Assembly: GCF_910591885.1 (NCBI RefSeq)
Contig: NW_025963552.1
Span: forward strand, 4,588,001 to 4,652,000
Direction: 5' to 3'
Source of the DNA: Bombus terrestris
Taxonomy: Eukaryota > Arthropoda > Insecta > Hymenoptera > Apidae
DNA length: 64,000 nucleotides
Within the stretch, counting starts at the first letter, position 1. Every line of letters starts with the position of its first letter. The notes under the pieces were generated by a model. That model was not told the origin of the DNA and did not search any database. It saw only the letters and a program-made list of their open reading frames with translations. The position numbers and the translations under genes were made by a program. This document shows, piece by piece, positions 11,231 through 22,910 of the stretch.

Positions 11231-11695
11231 TATCTCCATTAAGGGGCTATTCTAGTCTAGAGGCATGAATTTCTGGCGGTTTTTGAAGCTGTGTACAAAC
11301 GAGACAAAAAATATTTTTACTATCCAAAAAAATTTTTTTTTAACGGCCGCCATTTTGTAAAAAAAATTTTTTTTACTTCTCCAAGGATCATGCTATAGCG
11401 GTGAGGCGATGTGCGTGATAGGTATAGAAGAATCACTCGGTATTGTTTAACAATAACTGTTTATTTGCTTGTGTTCGTGGTATACACTAGCGCGCCGAAA
11501 GCACGGTACAATTATCGCTTCAAGATTACAAGTTCAAGCTCGGCGCGATACTTTACGCGGTGGTTCGAGTCGAGACGATTGCACAGATGTCGAGATATTC
11601 AGATTCGCTATTACGTACGACTGCGGACGAACAATTCAGATAGGCGTCTTCCGACTTGCCTCGCGGCACGCGATAGAACAGAATGAATTTGTGTC
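11231..11695. other. Unclassified repeat-like DNA with poly-T and poly-A tracts
   Basis: 11290-11375 alternates A-runs and T-runs around AACGGCCGCCATTTTG. 11400-11690 is more GC-rich and LTR-like in texture, but I find no terminal pairs or protein matches. It abuts the rearranged LTR-A. Confidence 0.4.
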
Positions 11696-12580
11696 GCGAT
11701 GATGCTCCTTAGGAAAACTGTGTTTGGGTGTGCCTAAGGATACGGGATCATCGGATTCGTTAAGAAAAGTGTTAGTTCGGAGAGTGAGGGAAATGGACGT
11801 CGCTGTTAATTGGCTAAATCGTGAGTTGGTGGTTGGAAAGGGATGACGACTGCCCTTGAGAGAAAGTTGCTAGCGAGGAGCGTCGTACGTGAGAAAAAGC
11901 AGATTTCCCGTAGTGGGTGGTACGTGTAGGGACTATTGAGACAAAGACTATTTGTCCCTTTAGAGAATCTTAGCTGCATGAATCCTAAGATTTATAGCGG
12001 GTCCTTAGGCTCGCTGTAAATATTCGGTGAGAGTGTATCGACATCTGGCAATCATCTGTTCGAAGGGTAGAGTCCTTTTGTAGCGAGGCACGGGACAGAA
12101 ACCGTTGGGAAGTTTGCTGTCGAGTGCCGTTACAGCGGCATCTATGTTAATTAAGAATCCGTTCAGCTTTTTGCTGCAGTTGACCAGAAGGGTTCAAATC
12201 ATGCACACCAGGACACCCTGTTTTTTTGGACCCCCCACTTTGACAGCTCATAACTTTGTGAACTTTGAGTTTCTTTCTTTCGATTAATTTTTTATGTAAT
12301 CTTAAAATATCAATAAAAGAAAGATAAAATACGGAGAGTAAAAATATCTTTTAGAATTTGGAGGAAAGTACATTTGCTATCCCGTTGACCGCGGATTCGT
12401 TATCGAACCTAGATCATTGCCAGTAGCATCTCAAATATCTAATTAACACGGTAACTTGTCAAATTCTATAATAATCATATTTGTATTAGTAAATATCTTC
12501 TCTATTGCATAACAAAAACGTCTAATCCAAATGAAGATTTGTTACACGCCGCTAACTCCAATCATAATGAGAATCCGACA
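11696..12580. mobile_element. Rearranged LTR-A: two arms in opposite orientation
   Basis: 11696-12140 matches the middle of LTR-A in minus orientation, for example GAGTGAGGGAAATGGACG. 12355-12580 matches the distal end of LTR-A in plus orientation, running from CCCGTTGACCGCGGATTCG to AATCCGACA. Between them about 215 bp is not LTR-A. A second copy with the same arm arrangement is at 28375-29196. The plus arm keeps the gag-start region as ACGTCTAATCCAAATGAAG, with ACG in place of ATG. Confidence 0.7.
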
Positions 12581-12791
12581 TATATTTATATACTTTAGCT
12601 AGTCTTTAGTTTGTAACACTCCTTCCTTCCATTGACGTGAACGTTCTCTCTGACTTTGTTTTTCCATTTGTAGGAAAGATAAGCCTTGAAGAAGAATTTT
12701 CCAAATAAGATTAAATAACTAAAGTAGATGGCGAAACCAAATATAAAATTTTTACGCATAGTGTGGCATTCAAGTCCACAAATAATATATA

Positions 12792-13801
12792 TGTCGGAGA
12801 TGAAAGGACACCGAAGTCTTCCCTTTGGAATCTTGGGAAAATCCCTTAGCATTATAATCTAGATTCTAATCATAGCCGTAATTAAGCAATTGCCGTCGTT
12901 CAATCCGATTGTATTTGTCCGAGATTTGTGATAATGAGCTATGGCTCGAGGCGACAACCAGTGGCCGCGGTCAAGGGATGAACGTTTTGTCTAATAAAAG
13001 TGTGGGTTAACAGTATAGCTCTCCTAAAAAAGAAATAGTTGTAGCGGCACTCGACTTCAAACATTCCAACGGTTTCTGTCCGGTGGCTCGCTACACACAG
13101 ACTCTATTCTTCGGGTAAGATGATTACCAGATGTCGAGGCATCTCTACAGTAGATGTTCAGCTAGCCCGAGGACCCGTTATAAATCTTAAGATTTAGTTA
13201 ACTGAAATCCTTCGAACAGACAAACAGCTCTGGTTCCAACTAGGGAAAAATAGGAGAAATCTATTTTTCTCACAAACGATGCTTCCCGCTGGCAACTTTC
13301 CCTCAAGGGCGGCTAGCATCCTTTTCTAACCACCAACATGGAAATTGACCAATTAACATCAACGTCAATTTCCCTCACCTTCTGAACGAAGACTTTTCTC
13401 CGCGAATCCGATGACCTCGTGCCCTTAGGTACGCCCCATCGTAGCTTTCCTCCGCAGCGTCACCGTGACGAAGAGTCACTCTCTTGCGTACGATAGCATC
13501 GGCGAGTTAAGTAACGTCTCTACGATCTGTGAATATTTCACGCTTCAATATATATTCCAACTTAAGTCTTGACGAAAATAATACATTCGTCGTCCCGTTG
13601 ACCACGGATTCGTTATCGACCCTAAGATCATTGTCATTTGTGTCTAATCACCGCGCTTACCTGACAATTCTGCAACATCCACACTTGTACTAATAACCAT
13701 ATTTGTACTAGTAAATATCTTCTCTATTGCATAACCACAATGTCTAATCCAAATGAAAGTTCGTTACACGACCCCACGCTAATCATAATGTGAACCCGAC
13801 A
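12792..13801 (+). mobile_element. Solo LTR-A, intact, TATA duplication
   Basis: This is the best reference copy: 1010 bp from TGTCGGAGATGAAAG to GTGAACCCGACA, with TATA on both sides (12788-12791 and 13802-13805). It includes ATG codons for MSNPNESSLH near 13740, matching the Gypsy-A gag start. No internal region remains, so it arose by LTR-LTR recombination or an equivalent loss. Confidence 0.92.
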
Positions 13802-13814
13802 TATATATGTAATA

Positions 13815-14315
13815 TCATAAAAGAGAGAGGTGTACGTTTTGTTACGCTGCGACGTTTTAGTATAGGTCGCGTTTCTGGTCGTCGCTCGTTGTCCTGCAAT
13901 GTCGCAAGCGGATCGTCTTGTCCGTCCTACGAGGGACATACAATGTATCGACGAGCACATCCAAGAAGCGACTTCCAGAAACGTCGATTTCGGCCGTTAG
14001 TTTCAAAGGAATGCGGCATATGTGATCATAGGCGCGAACGGTGGCGTGATCCGTGCGTAGTGGGGGTCGAGAAGACTCGAGGCTCACCGAGAAGACCAAG
14101 AAATGATCTAAGAAGTGTAGTCCTTGTTGAAGATTCTAAGAGCACACGTCGAGAGGACGGATGTATAAAGCCGCTAACCCGAACGAACACGTTGACATTG
14201 TTTATCATTGAATAATCTGTCACTCTTTATCATTATATTCATCGTTATTAAATACACAAACTATACCAACTTTTTAACAAATAAAGCATCTTTACTTGTT
14301 CTTCCTCTAAGACCC
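13815..14315 (+). mobile_element. BEL-like LTR fragment
   Basis: It aligns with the reverse complement of the LTR at 63456-64000. Shared blocks include ACAATGTATCGACGAGC, GTGATCATAGGCGCGAACG and TGGCGTGAYC. It is cut on the right by the SINE at 14325. No terminal TG...CA could be fixed, so the limits are approximate. Confidence 0.5.
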
Positions 14316-14324
14316 ATTAAGTTA

Positions 14325-14620
14325 TGTGGCGGCACTCAACACACCAAATACTACCACTCGACACTAACTAGGGTCGGACGACGGCAGTGCAGTGGTTAGC
14401 GCCTTAGGTTACGAACGTTCAGAACTCGGGTTCGAATCCCGGCGACCGGAGTCCGATTTTTCTTCCATGCACCAAAAGCGGAGGAAAAATCAGCAGTATC
14501 CCAGCAGCGACATCTACACCCGTACGTAGAAACTATATCGGTATCTCAGTGTGCTTCCACATATATACAGCCCCTTAGCGGCAATTACTCTGGACGAGGC
14601 CCAGCAACTACAACAACATA
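14325..14620 (+). mobile_element. tRNA-derived SINE, copy 1
   Basis: It starts TGTGGCGGCACTCAAC. A tRNA-like body follows (about 14368-14445), with an A-box-like GCAGTGGTTAGCG and a perfect B box GGTTCGAATCCC at 14429-14440. A tRNA-unrelated tail ends with GACGAGGCCCAGCAACTAC. Two related copies are at 44518-44761 and 58275-58469, both on the minus strand. RNA polymerase III transcription is expected from the boxes. It is not a functional tRNA, because the flanks are conserved with the body and the acceptor stem is imperfect. Confidence 0.85.
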
Positions 14621-16561
14621 TAACGCACCTCAGTTACTACATATATACTTTGAAATCTTTATCTATAAATGCTTTCTGGTAACGTCTCATGAAAACACTT
14701 ATAACGTATTTTAGAACTCTGTATTAGTTCAAAACGATAGAAATTGGTTGTGACATAATGCCAGTGATAAGGAATTTATTTATTCTAAAACACTTAGTGT
14801 TTTTGATGTTAAAGTATGGGATATGGAAGTTTTCAAAAATGCTGTTTGTGAAGAAGTGAGAATAAATGGAAAATCATAAGTGAAATTTCGTTACGCGTAT
14901 CTTTGAAATATTTTTAGGGAATACGTTAATTAGAGAAAAGGATTTACAAAAAATTCTAAAAAGAATTCTTTGTAATGTACTTTTCGTTATGTGATTTTAG
15001 TTGTATTTTTGTTTGTCGAATTCAAATGTGTAATAAATTTATGTTTATCATTTAAGATATTTTAGTGATGAACAATTTAATATTTAGTAACACGTATAGT
15101 CGATAATAGATGACTTTGTGGAAGATTTGGCTTAAGAGATATCCTGATTGTATTGTATCAGCAATATGTACGAAAAAACCGTTATCGCACAAGCTTACAT
15201 AGACTCGGGAAAAAAATGAGCATCTAAAAATATCGATCGAGTCTATCGATTGCATCTGGAACAATCTTCTAGTTACTACCTTTTGTAACTAACGCATCCG
15301 CATGTGGAGGGCGAGCACGAACATCACGTTGACATTTTCAACAATTATTTATATATTTTGTTCATTTCTGAACAATTTTATCGCATAATTTGATCCTAGA
15401 CAATATTTCTTGTCAATTCTTACATACTGGTAATGAATACATCTAAGTGGAATCATCTACACTTCTTCGTTATTGTTATACGAAAATACTTCATAGAACT
15501 AAGTTATATTTACTTATAGAATCATCCCCTACTCGGCTGTCCTACCCTACCTGATGTACCTTTTAAATATATATGTATGTATGTGTATTATTTGATATAT
15601 CTTTCATCTGTAAGATTATCCACGCACAATAGATGACAGGCGTCGTTGCATCGGGCTATGAGAAACAAATAATTTGGATACAGATTCTTGATTATGTACC
15701 CGATATACTTATTTCATTTTTCATCCTCACTGATGATGATACTAAACGCCACGTATTGACAATACTATTGATCGTATGTGATCAATATTCAAGGACTGAG
15801 GTACAATATTGACGAAAATTTACATATTTTGTATGCAAGCGTCACTACCTATGGCGGAAAATTAAATAAGATTAATCGTGCGGTTAAGTTTCAATATTTT
15901 CGATCACTATTTGCTGCGTAGACTCAAAGCAACTCTGGTATTGAGTCACGGTGCTTTTAGACTAAGCAAGCTGTTATAAATGGAGAACATCTTCCACCTG
16001 CACTTGTTCAATGCTACGAAACGGAGAAATATTTATTTTAAAACATATATCTGAGCAATGACACAGAGTCGCCATTGCGCTACAATATTGTTTTCGATAA
16101 TGTATTCACTAGTCATGCAATATTAGCGCGATCTATTTTTTCCCTATTCGTTACAGGCAAGTAACTGAAGCATTGAAGGTTCTCACACATAATGTGGCAT
16201 GTTTGCCGTATAACGGCCAATTTTATCTCTCGCTTCACGAATCGAAATGCACATTTTTTTCGTCAATGTCATTTCGTATACTTTAAATAAGTGTTTTATA
16301 CGAATCTTCTAAGTAATCTTTTCTCAGAATTGATTCGTTGGGAACATTTTGATTCGTATATTTTCTTCAGAAAATTTACTGATATCACGATGTCTAAACA
16401 CCGCTATGGAACATTTGCAATCACTATAGCTTTGCACAAATCAGTCTAAGAACGTACTATCGTATGAATCTTCCGACTTTGTTGAATGTTTATAAGAAGA
16501 ATTTTTAATTTTTTTAATTGACTAACTACGTAGTTTTATAGAGACGGGTTTGCAGAGATGT
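14621..16561. other. AT-rich stretch, no gene seen
   Basis: No protein match, RNA gene or paired termini. There is a small TA/TG microsatellite around 15565-15595. Confidence 0.55.
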
Positions 16562-17157
16562 TGTTTCAACCGTTCGCGGAGAGACGCGATCGCGAGATAA
16601 CGCGTCAACGAGAGTCGTAAATTATCGTTACGATTGAACAGTCGACGCCACGAACTTATTGATCCCCTATTTCTATTATGAGAATAGAGGTGGTTGGAAT
16701 GAGTGTATACGAGAAACTACACTTGATTTCTTAACAAAAACTTCAATAATAAGTTAAGAAGCAACAATTTTAGTCAACGATCAACGATTAACCAGTAAGA
16801 CGAAAATAAAACAATTAATGTTTTGTGAACGGGTATGCTTATGACGAGACCTATCGTGCTTCGCAGCTTGAGATAGAATGATTGATTCTTTCGTTCGGAA
16901 TCACGGATTCTTTCCTTTGTTTTCCTTCGATATCCCTACTACGCATGCGTTTATTAGGTGTACCGCGGAGGTCGCCGCGTATGCGTTCTACCGAGAATTC
17001 GGCGAAAGAAACGTAGAGATATCAATGGTACATTGGGCATGTCGGTATTGCGCTTTGACGGCATAGCTCTTTATACCGCGAAGCCGTTGGAAATTTCCGT
17101 CACAAATTAAAGTTTCCTTGAACACTTGATTAGAGAGATGATTAGCAAACCGTAACA
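16562..17157 (-). mobile_element. 3' LTR of BEL/Pao element
   Basis: On the minus strand it begins TGTTACGGTTTGC directly after a GGGGGGAGGA polypurine tract (17158-17167) and ends GGTTGAAACA. It is 596 bp. Its distal ~150 bp (AATAGGGGATCAATAAGTTC and onward to GATCGCGTCTC) recur in the LTRs at 26430, 30700, 32280, 48626 and 63456. The adjoining coding region identifies it as BEL/Pao. Confidence 0.85.
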
Positions 17158-17167
17158 TCCTCCCCCC
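17158..17167 (-). other. Polypurine tract of BEL element
   Basis: GGGGGGAGGA on the minus strand sits immediately before the 3' LTR start. It is the expected plus-strand primer site. Confidence 0.75.
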
Positions 17168-17223
17168 GTTGAGAGGGTACCGATCAAAATTATCAAGGTG
17201 TGGTATTGTTTGAGGTTCCTATC

Positions 17224-18100
17224 CTATTTCGTTTCGATCGCTGGTTGTTCAGGTTTCTCGAGATCGAATTGAATTGGCAATAGGACAAGCTTTTTGACGC
17301 CCCGATCCAAAATGCTCGTTGCTGTCTGAACTGTAGCTGTCCGGATGACACCATCGGATGCACCTGGATGGACCTTGATAACTCGGCCCAGAGGCCATTG
17401 CATTGATGGCACGTTGTCCTCTCTGAGGATGACGATTCTGCCTTCCTGGATACTGTGTCCACCCTTGGTCCATTTGTTGCGGGTGATCAGCTCGTTCAGA
17501 TACTTTTTATGCCAGAGGTTCAAAAATGCTGTTTGAGTTGCTGGATATGCTGCCATTTGGAGAGTCGGTTGGATGAAATGTCTCAGAAATTTCGTTCACG
17601 CAATCTCATTAGTGAATCGCCAATGAGGGAATGTCCGGGAGTGAGGACTAAGAGATCGTTTGGGTCGGTGGATATTGGAGTTAATGATCGCGAGTTGAGA
17701 ATACATTCCATTTCTATGATGAGTGTATTAAACTGTTCAAATGTGAGTAATTCGTTACCGATAACGCGTTTAACGTGGCGTTTGAATGAATTCACCGCTG
17801 CTTCCCATAGCCCACCGAAATGCGGGGAATGAGGGGGGGATAAAGCGCCATTCGATTTGCTTATTAGCTAGGAACCCGTTTACTTTTACGTTGTGGTCGT
17901 CCGATTGTAATAGATCATGAAGCTCTCGTAATTCGTTGTTTGCGCCAATGAAGTTGGTGCCATTATCGGAATGGATGGTGGAGCAAAACCCTCGTCGAGC
18001 GATAAATCTACGAAGAGCGGCGATGAAGGCTTCGCTCGTCGGGACAAGCGTCCCGCTTACGTGAATAATTACGTACTCCGCAGGGAAGTTCGGGGGAGTG
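17224..18100 (-). pseudogene. BEL/Pao integrase and C-terminal domain, frameshifted
   Basis: The 3' end of a BEL/Pao pol. 18100-17840 encodes the integrase core: FIAALRRFIARRG, then CSTIHSDNGTNFIGANNELR with the second catalytic Asp. FLANKQIEWRFIPP follows, and then a frameshift exactly where PHFGGLWE would be. 17795-17583 continues FKRHVKRVIGNELLTFEQF and ILNSRSLTPISTDPNDL. 17556-17224 is the C-terminal domain typical of the family, with WHKKYLNELITRNKW and GRVIKVHPGASDGVIRTATV. At least two frame changes separate these blocks. The integrase would insert the cDNA; this copy is inactive. Confidence 0.88.
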
Positions 18101-18104
18101 TAAG

Positions 18105-18690
18105 GCGTTTAATTACGGTTACATTTTCTCTACGTGGCCTTGGGTAATAGCGCACCCACGATCCTGATGCCAAGGATGGGACCGTCGGGATAAGTTCCCG
18201 GATACAAAAGTACCTTGAGCTCAGCTCAGTACCTGATACTGCCGAGCTCGGTTAACAGGTCGCTGGCAGGCACTGAGGTGGCCGTACATCCATACGATAG
18301 TCCCACCAACGACTAAGGTTCTTACCACGGGCGGTCGAGTTACAGACCGGAGGGAGTAGCGACCCCTCTGCTCGTTCAAATAATGGGTATGGACTAGTGG
18401 TGGCAGCGGTTGATGGCCAAAACGCTAGCAAGAGGGCCGATTTAAGGTGATGGCTCCACCGAATGACCTTCGGCGGGTGAGCAGCGTCCCACGTGCTCCG
18501 GAACCGTCTTGGTGAGACGGGAGAGCATAGAATGTGCCGCGTTCGACCTGAAACGAGCAACAGCACCTGCAGGCTTAGCTAATCCAGGGAACAAGGTACT
18601 GGGTGCCTTGTGCGATGGTTGGGTGTTATCTCAAACCCTATGGTCCTAGGGCGCCCGGGTACTGTGTGGAATTATATCCGAGGTAAGCAC
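18105..18690. other. Unidentified GC-rich insert inside the BEL element
   Basis: About 585 bp, clearly more GC-rich than its surroundings, replacing the BEL reverse transcriptase and the start of integrase. It contains CCTTCGGCGGGTGAGCAGCG and GGTCCTAGGGCGCCCGGG. I see no long frame with a family match, no terminal repeats and no poly-A. It could be the 3' or 5' untranslated part of another LINE, or a structured RNA-derived insert. Confidence 0.55.
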
Positions 18691-19213
18691 CCGTTACCAA
18701 AAGACAATACCAGTTGTATCGTCCTTCGCTGGTGCGTCGGATGTGGGCTTGGAAGTGTTCCTCGCATCGTCAATCTGTCTCTGAGATGTGTTTGATCGAG
18801 AGTTTTTCGTCTATTTCCCAAAACCACGCAAGGTCTGCTTATAGAGCCGTCGTGGGTGCGTTAAATGTGTTTGTTGCGGTTTGGGAAGTTGGACTCCCGC
18901 CGATTATCCAACCGAATCGCGTTTTTTGCAGACTCAGTTCAGGCTCGTCTAGCTGAGTTAGGTTGATTTGTCCAACATATATCGAGGCGATTGTTGAACC
19001 TGAGCTTAGTAGGACATCAATTGGGACTGGTAAATAAAATCGTGGATCGGCCAATTTGAGATTTCTAGGAATCACAAGTGTTGAACGATCGATTGGTTCA
19101 CTTGGAATTAAGGTTAAAATGGTCGTAATAACAAGGAACGTAAATGTTCGTTCGTACGCGCCGTCAGTGGAAGTGATCGTGGCCGTCATGTATCGCGTAG
19201 AAGTCGTCGTCAA
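18690..19213 (-). pseudogene. BEL/Pao protease region and RT approach
   Basis: The 124-aa frame at 19213-18839 contains LADPRFYLPVPIDVLLSSG, LDEPELSLQKTRFGWIIGG and a tail typical of the BEL aspartic-protease region. Downstream, to about 18700, the reading continues with LRGFWEID, CEEHF and EGRY, the pre-RT segment of BEL pol. Sequence is then lost into the GC-rich insert, so the RT palm is missing. Confidence 0.8.
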
Positions 19214-19421
19214 GGCGTCTAGAGCTCCAATTGGGACCGAACATCTGTTTTGCTTTATTTCAAGCGATTTTGCCTATTGTTCTGTAATGAAACTCATGCT
19301 GGATGGTTGAATTTTATCGTATTGATGTTTATCATTCAAAACGTTGACTTGTGCAGTTATGATTATATCATTGGATAATGATTTGGATGCTGCTGGTCTA
19401 GTTCGGTCGTCAACGGATTCG

Positions 19422-20803
19422 TCAATTGTCGGCGTCATTGATTATATGCTCGTCTGTCAGTGGAAGATGGGCTTGGAGGCGAGGCTGTTCGCGGTTTCTC
19501 CGATCTGTGGTCTGTCCTGTGTCGTCTGTGGCGAGTGGGTGATGAAGGGGATGGCAAAGAAGGTGTTGTGGATCGACTGTTTGATGGAGAGGATTTTGGA
19601 CTGGACGTGCTGGAACGAGACCCTGAGTGTTGTTTACCGTATGTAACATCGTATGATGGCGTTCTCCGCACGCACGACATGACCCGGTGTGGCAATCTCC
19701 CACTGTATGACCCTTCCGGAGGCAGTTGATGCATAAGGACGCTCGTTTGACCTCTCGAAGGCGCTCGCGAAGGGATATTGATTTGAAGCTATCACACATC
19801 CGGATAGAATGTGATCCTTGGCAACTGGGACAGGTTGACGGCGCCTGGGATGTGATAAATACGTGTGCTCATGGCGCTCGTGGTCGTTGACAGGGACGTT
19901 GGTAGAACGTCCCTTTTGTCTCCTTTGAAGTGAAACTGTTTTGATCACCATTCGCCCGTGTTGTAAGAAAGTCTATCAAGTTGTATGGTAGGGCATTCTT
20001 TTGTTGGGTAAGGTGTGCTGCCATTCGCGAATGGTGGACGAAGGTAACGTTGATGTGAGCAGTTTGATGAGGACGACATTTGATGTGACAGGTTCGCCTA
20101 ATTTTTCCAACGCTCGGAGATTTACCTTGATCGTTTCGAGAAAATCTTCTACAGCTTCGGGTGTTTCCGTCGTTATTTGAGGATAGTCGCAGATCAAGTG
20201 CCAGTGGCGCATGCAGACTTGACGGTGGTAGTCAAATTTTTCTTTAAGAATGTCAATAGCGATAGAACAATTTATCTCTGTGATGTCTAACGATTGGATG
20301 CTTCTCGCGGCCCTTCCGGTCAAGAATGATCGGAGATAATGAAATTTTTGTACGGGTGTAAGTCGTTCGTTTTGATCTATAGTGGACGAAAAGGAGTCGT
20401 AAAATGCATGCCAATTCTCGATAGTACCGTCGAAAGTAAGTAAATCGATTTCTGGTAATTCAATTGATGTCGGCTCGGCGACATTAGCTGAATCGCAGTT
20501 TGGAGATTTAGACGATGATGCTGGTGCATCATTCGTGAGGGTGTGTATTCGTATTACCAGGTCGTAATATGTGTTTGTTATTTCGAAAACGCGCGCGTCG
20601 TCCTCCTCGCCTAAATCTTAGAGTTCTTCTCGGAATCGTCTGTACTGTTTCCACGTGTCATCGAGTAGTGTCTTGTGGAACGTTAAAGAGGCCTTCTTAT
20701 TCGGTTGGTTGGATTGTTCATATTCATCGAGCCATTTCAATAAGAGAGTAAATCGGCCGATTTGAAAGCCTCGCTTCCGATGCAAGGAAAGGATGTCCTC
20801 CAT
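19422..20803 (-). pseudogene. BEL/Pao gag with zinc knuckles, frameshifted
   Basis: Pieces in gag order on the minus strand. 20803-20618 has GRFTLLLKWLDEYEQ. 20323-19976 is a 115-aa gag core with IDILKEKFDYHRQVCMRHWH and LEKLGEPVTSNVVLIKLLTS. 19799-19422 carries CINCLRKGHTVGDC and CRACGERHHTMLH, the two zinc knuckles before the protease. Frames differ between the pieces, so gag is broken. An intact Gag would assemble the particle and bind the RNA. Confidence 0.85.
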
Positions 20804-20839
20804 TGGTATAGCGGATTGTAAAGATAATATACTGAACGA

Positions 20840-21023
20840 GCTTACCTTGTACTTGTGAGTTTAAACGTTGCTCGTCACCGTGAGTGTCTCGTATGATGTG
20901 TAAGATGTATCCTTGCGGAAGTTGACCATCTATTGTAGGCGTGAGGTCGCGTGGATGCTCAGCAAGAAAGACGTTCCTCTCCCACGGCCACTCGTTTGGT
21001 TGTGTGATTGAAATTGTTGACAT
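20840..21023 (-). other. Candidate coding exon with splice donor, function unknown
   Basis: From the ATG at 21023 the frame reads MSTISITQPNEWPWERN, on through HPRDLTPTIDGQLPQGY to LNSQVQ. It then meets AAG|GTAAGC, a good splice donor, near 20849. The frame is open for about 60 codons. It lies upstream of BEL gag and downstream of repeat F. It could be a leader exon of the BEL element or part of an older inserted gene; I do not recognise the protein. Confidence 0.35.
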
Positions 21024-21029
21024 AAACAG

Positions 21030-21250
21030 CGTCTGCTCTAAGCAAGTTCCACCGCAATTGAGCTGATACTTTGGAGATGTTTTTTGGGGATTTCCGAAAT
21101 TTTCTCGCGGTTATAATTTATTTTATATAGTATCGTATAGTGGCAGCTATCTACTTGCCACGTCGCGTAAAAAAACATGGGAGCAGGGGAAATTACTTTG
21201 AACTCCGAGACAGTTGACCTGATATAGTCGGCTGCCCGAAAGTTCAATTA
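21030..21250 (-). repeat. Repeat F, copy 1
   Basis: About 215 bp shared with 43285-43505: CTAAGYAAGTTCCACCG at the start and GATATAGTCGGCTGCCCGAA at the end. The second copy is longer in places. It sits next to the BEL 5' region here, so it may be BEL leader or LTR. No coding frame is conserved. Confidence 0.6.
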
Positions 21251-22910
21251 TAAAATTTCATAACTAAAAATAATAAGGTTTGGAAATATTGCGGTTTGTG
21301 AAACATATAAAGGAATAACGATGATTTGTAGGCCTAGGTGGGTATATGTCGTTCGACAAAGCATAGTGTAGATAAATATGACAAGGTGTATTTATAAACA
21401 AGTTATTTATTATAAACTATTTATTATGCATACAGGCGAGCCGTATTATAGTGGCGGTAGTTAGAGTCAAATTATTAATTTTAGTTTTTTATCGTAGTTA
21501 ATATTGTTGATGTTATTATATGTATAGAGAGAGAAAACACGTGGATAAAGTGTATGATATAAAATATATATATGTCGTAGATGAAAGAACACCGGAGCCT
21601 CCCCTTTGGAGTGGTGGGAGGACCCCCTTAGTGCTGTAATCCAGATTTCATCATAGCCGCACTAAGAAACTGTTGTAATTCGATCCGACTGTACTTATTC
21701 GAAATTTATGATAATGAGCTCGGGCTCGAGGCGACAACCGATCGCCGCACGTAGTCGCGGTCAAGGGATGAACGTTTTATGTAACAAAGGTATGAAGTAA
21801 CTCTATAGCTTTCGTTAAAAGAAATACTTGGGACGGGGCACGACGGTAAACATTTCAACGATTTCTGTCCCGTGGCTCGCCACACGCAGACTTTGTCCTT
21901 CGGGTGAGATGATTGCCAGATGCCAACGCATCTTCACAGTATATGTTTAGCTGGGTGAGGACCCGCTACGAATATTAAATTTCAATTACACAAAGTCTCT
22001 CAAATAGACAAATGGCCTGTGCCCCAACTACGGGAAGATAAGAGAAATCTATCCTTCCACGAACGACGCTCCCCGCTACCAACTTTTCCCAAAGATAGCT
22101 AATATCATTCTCTAACCACCAACATGGAAATTGACCAATTAACAGCAACGTCAATTTCCCTCACCCTTCGAACGAAGACTTTCCTCCGCGAATCCGATGA
22201 TCTCGTGCCCTTAGGCACACCCATCATAGTTTTCTTCGACAGCGTCACCGCGACGGAGAATCACTCTCTAGTGCTATCTCATCAGTAATCGACCTGTCTT
22301 TCGTACACGTAATAATTGCCCCTTGCTCTAACATACAGTGTAACTTAGACGATAACGAGGGATAAAGTTCAGCATCTGTTGACCGCAGAAACGTTGCCGG
22401 AACCGAGACCATTGTCATAGTGCCGCGAATATCGAAACTTTGCGATTATCTGTCGACGCTGTAATCTCCCTAATTTGTGTCAATAAACTCAACTATTGTT
22501 ACACCGCACCTACGGCTAATTTCAACGAAGATTCACCGAACACCCCCACCCTCAATCCTGACGTGCTCCCGACATATATTTAATTTAATAGAGAAGTGTA
22601 ATAATAAGTAGGAATACAATTTGTGCTGGTCCATATCCGCACGCTAGCAGTGTTACCTTATAACTGAAAAACCCCGACGCCAATGTCGCCTGTCTATTGT
22701 TTATGGTCTGCCTTCATGCTAGTCATTTTCTATATGCTGTCGATGGCTTCAGTGCTTGAGAAAACTAAAAAGACCAGATGTAGAGTTTTCGTAGAAGTGG
22801 CGATCACTTCAACAAATATTATGCTCTTTATGGCCATGATGAAGGCGAATCATAATAGTCCTGCCAAGGTCGATAGTCTGAACGTATAACAAATAGTACA
22901 ATATTAATAT
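21251..22910. repeat. Repeat E, copy 1, split by a solo LTR-A
   Basis: The left part (to 21572) and right part (22575-22910) together match 55600-56064. Shared blocks are GGATAAAGTGTATGA, TTTAATAGAGAAGTG, CCGCACGCTAGCAGTGTTAC and TCGATGGCTTCAGTG. The other copy has no LTR-A at the junction. The short frame at 22683-22889 is not conserved as protein. Class unknown; it may be a long LTR. Confidence 0.65.
21573..22574 (+). mobile_element. Solo LTR-A inside repeat E, TATA duplication
   Basis: 1002 bp from TGTCGTAGATG to GCTCCCGACA, flanked by TATA at 21569-21572 and 22575-22578. The gag-start region reads ACG in place of ATG but still encodes NEDSPNTPTLNPD-like sequence. The paralogous empty site is near 55700. 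Confidence 0.9.

Noticed and set aside
11012..11242. Arg/Lys-rich 76-codon frame
   Set aside because: Purine-rich low-complexity DNA gives this reading; no domain.
14368..14445. tRNA-like sequence with perfect B box
   Set aside because: Flanks are conserved with the body in three copies and the acceptor stem is imperfect, so it is SINE and not a tRNA gene. The same applies at 44.64 and 58.37 kb.
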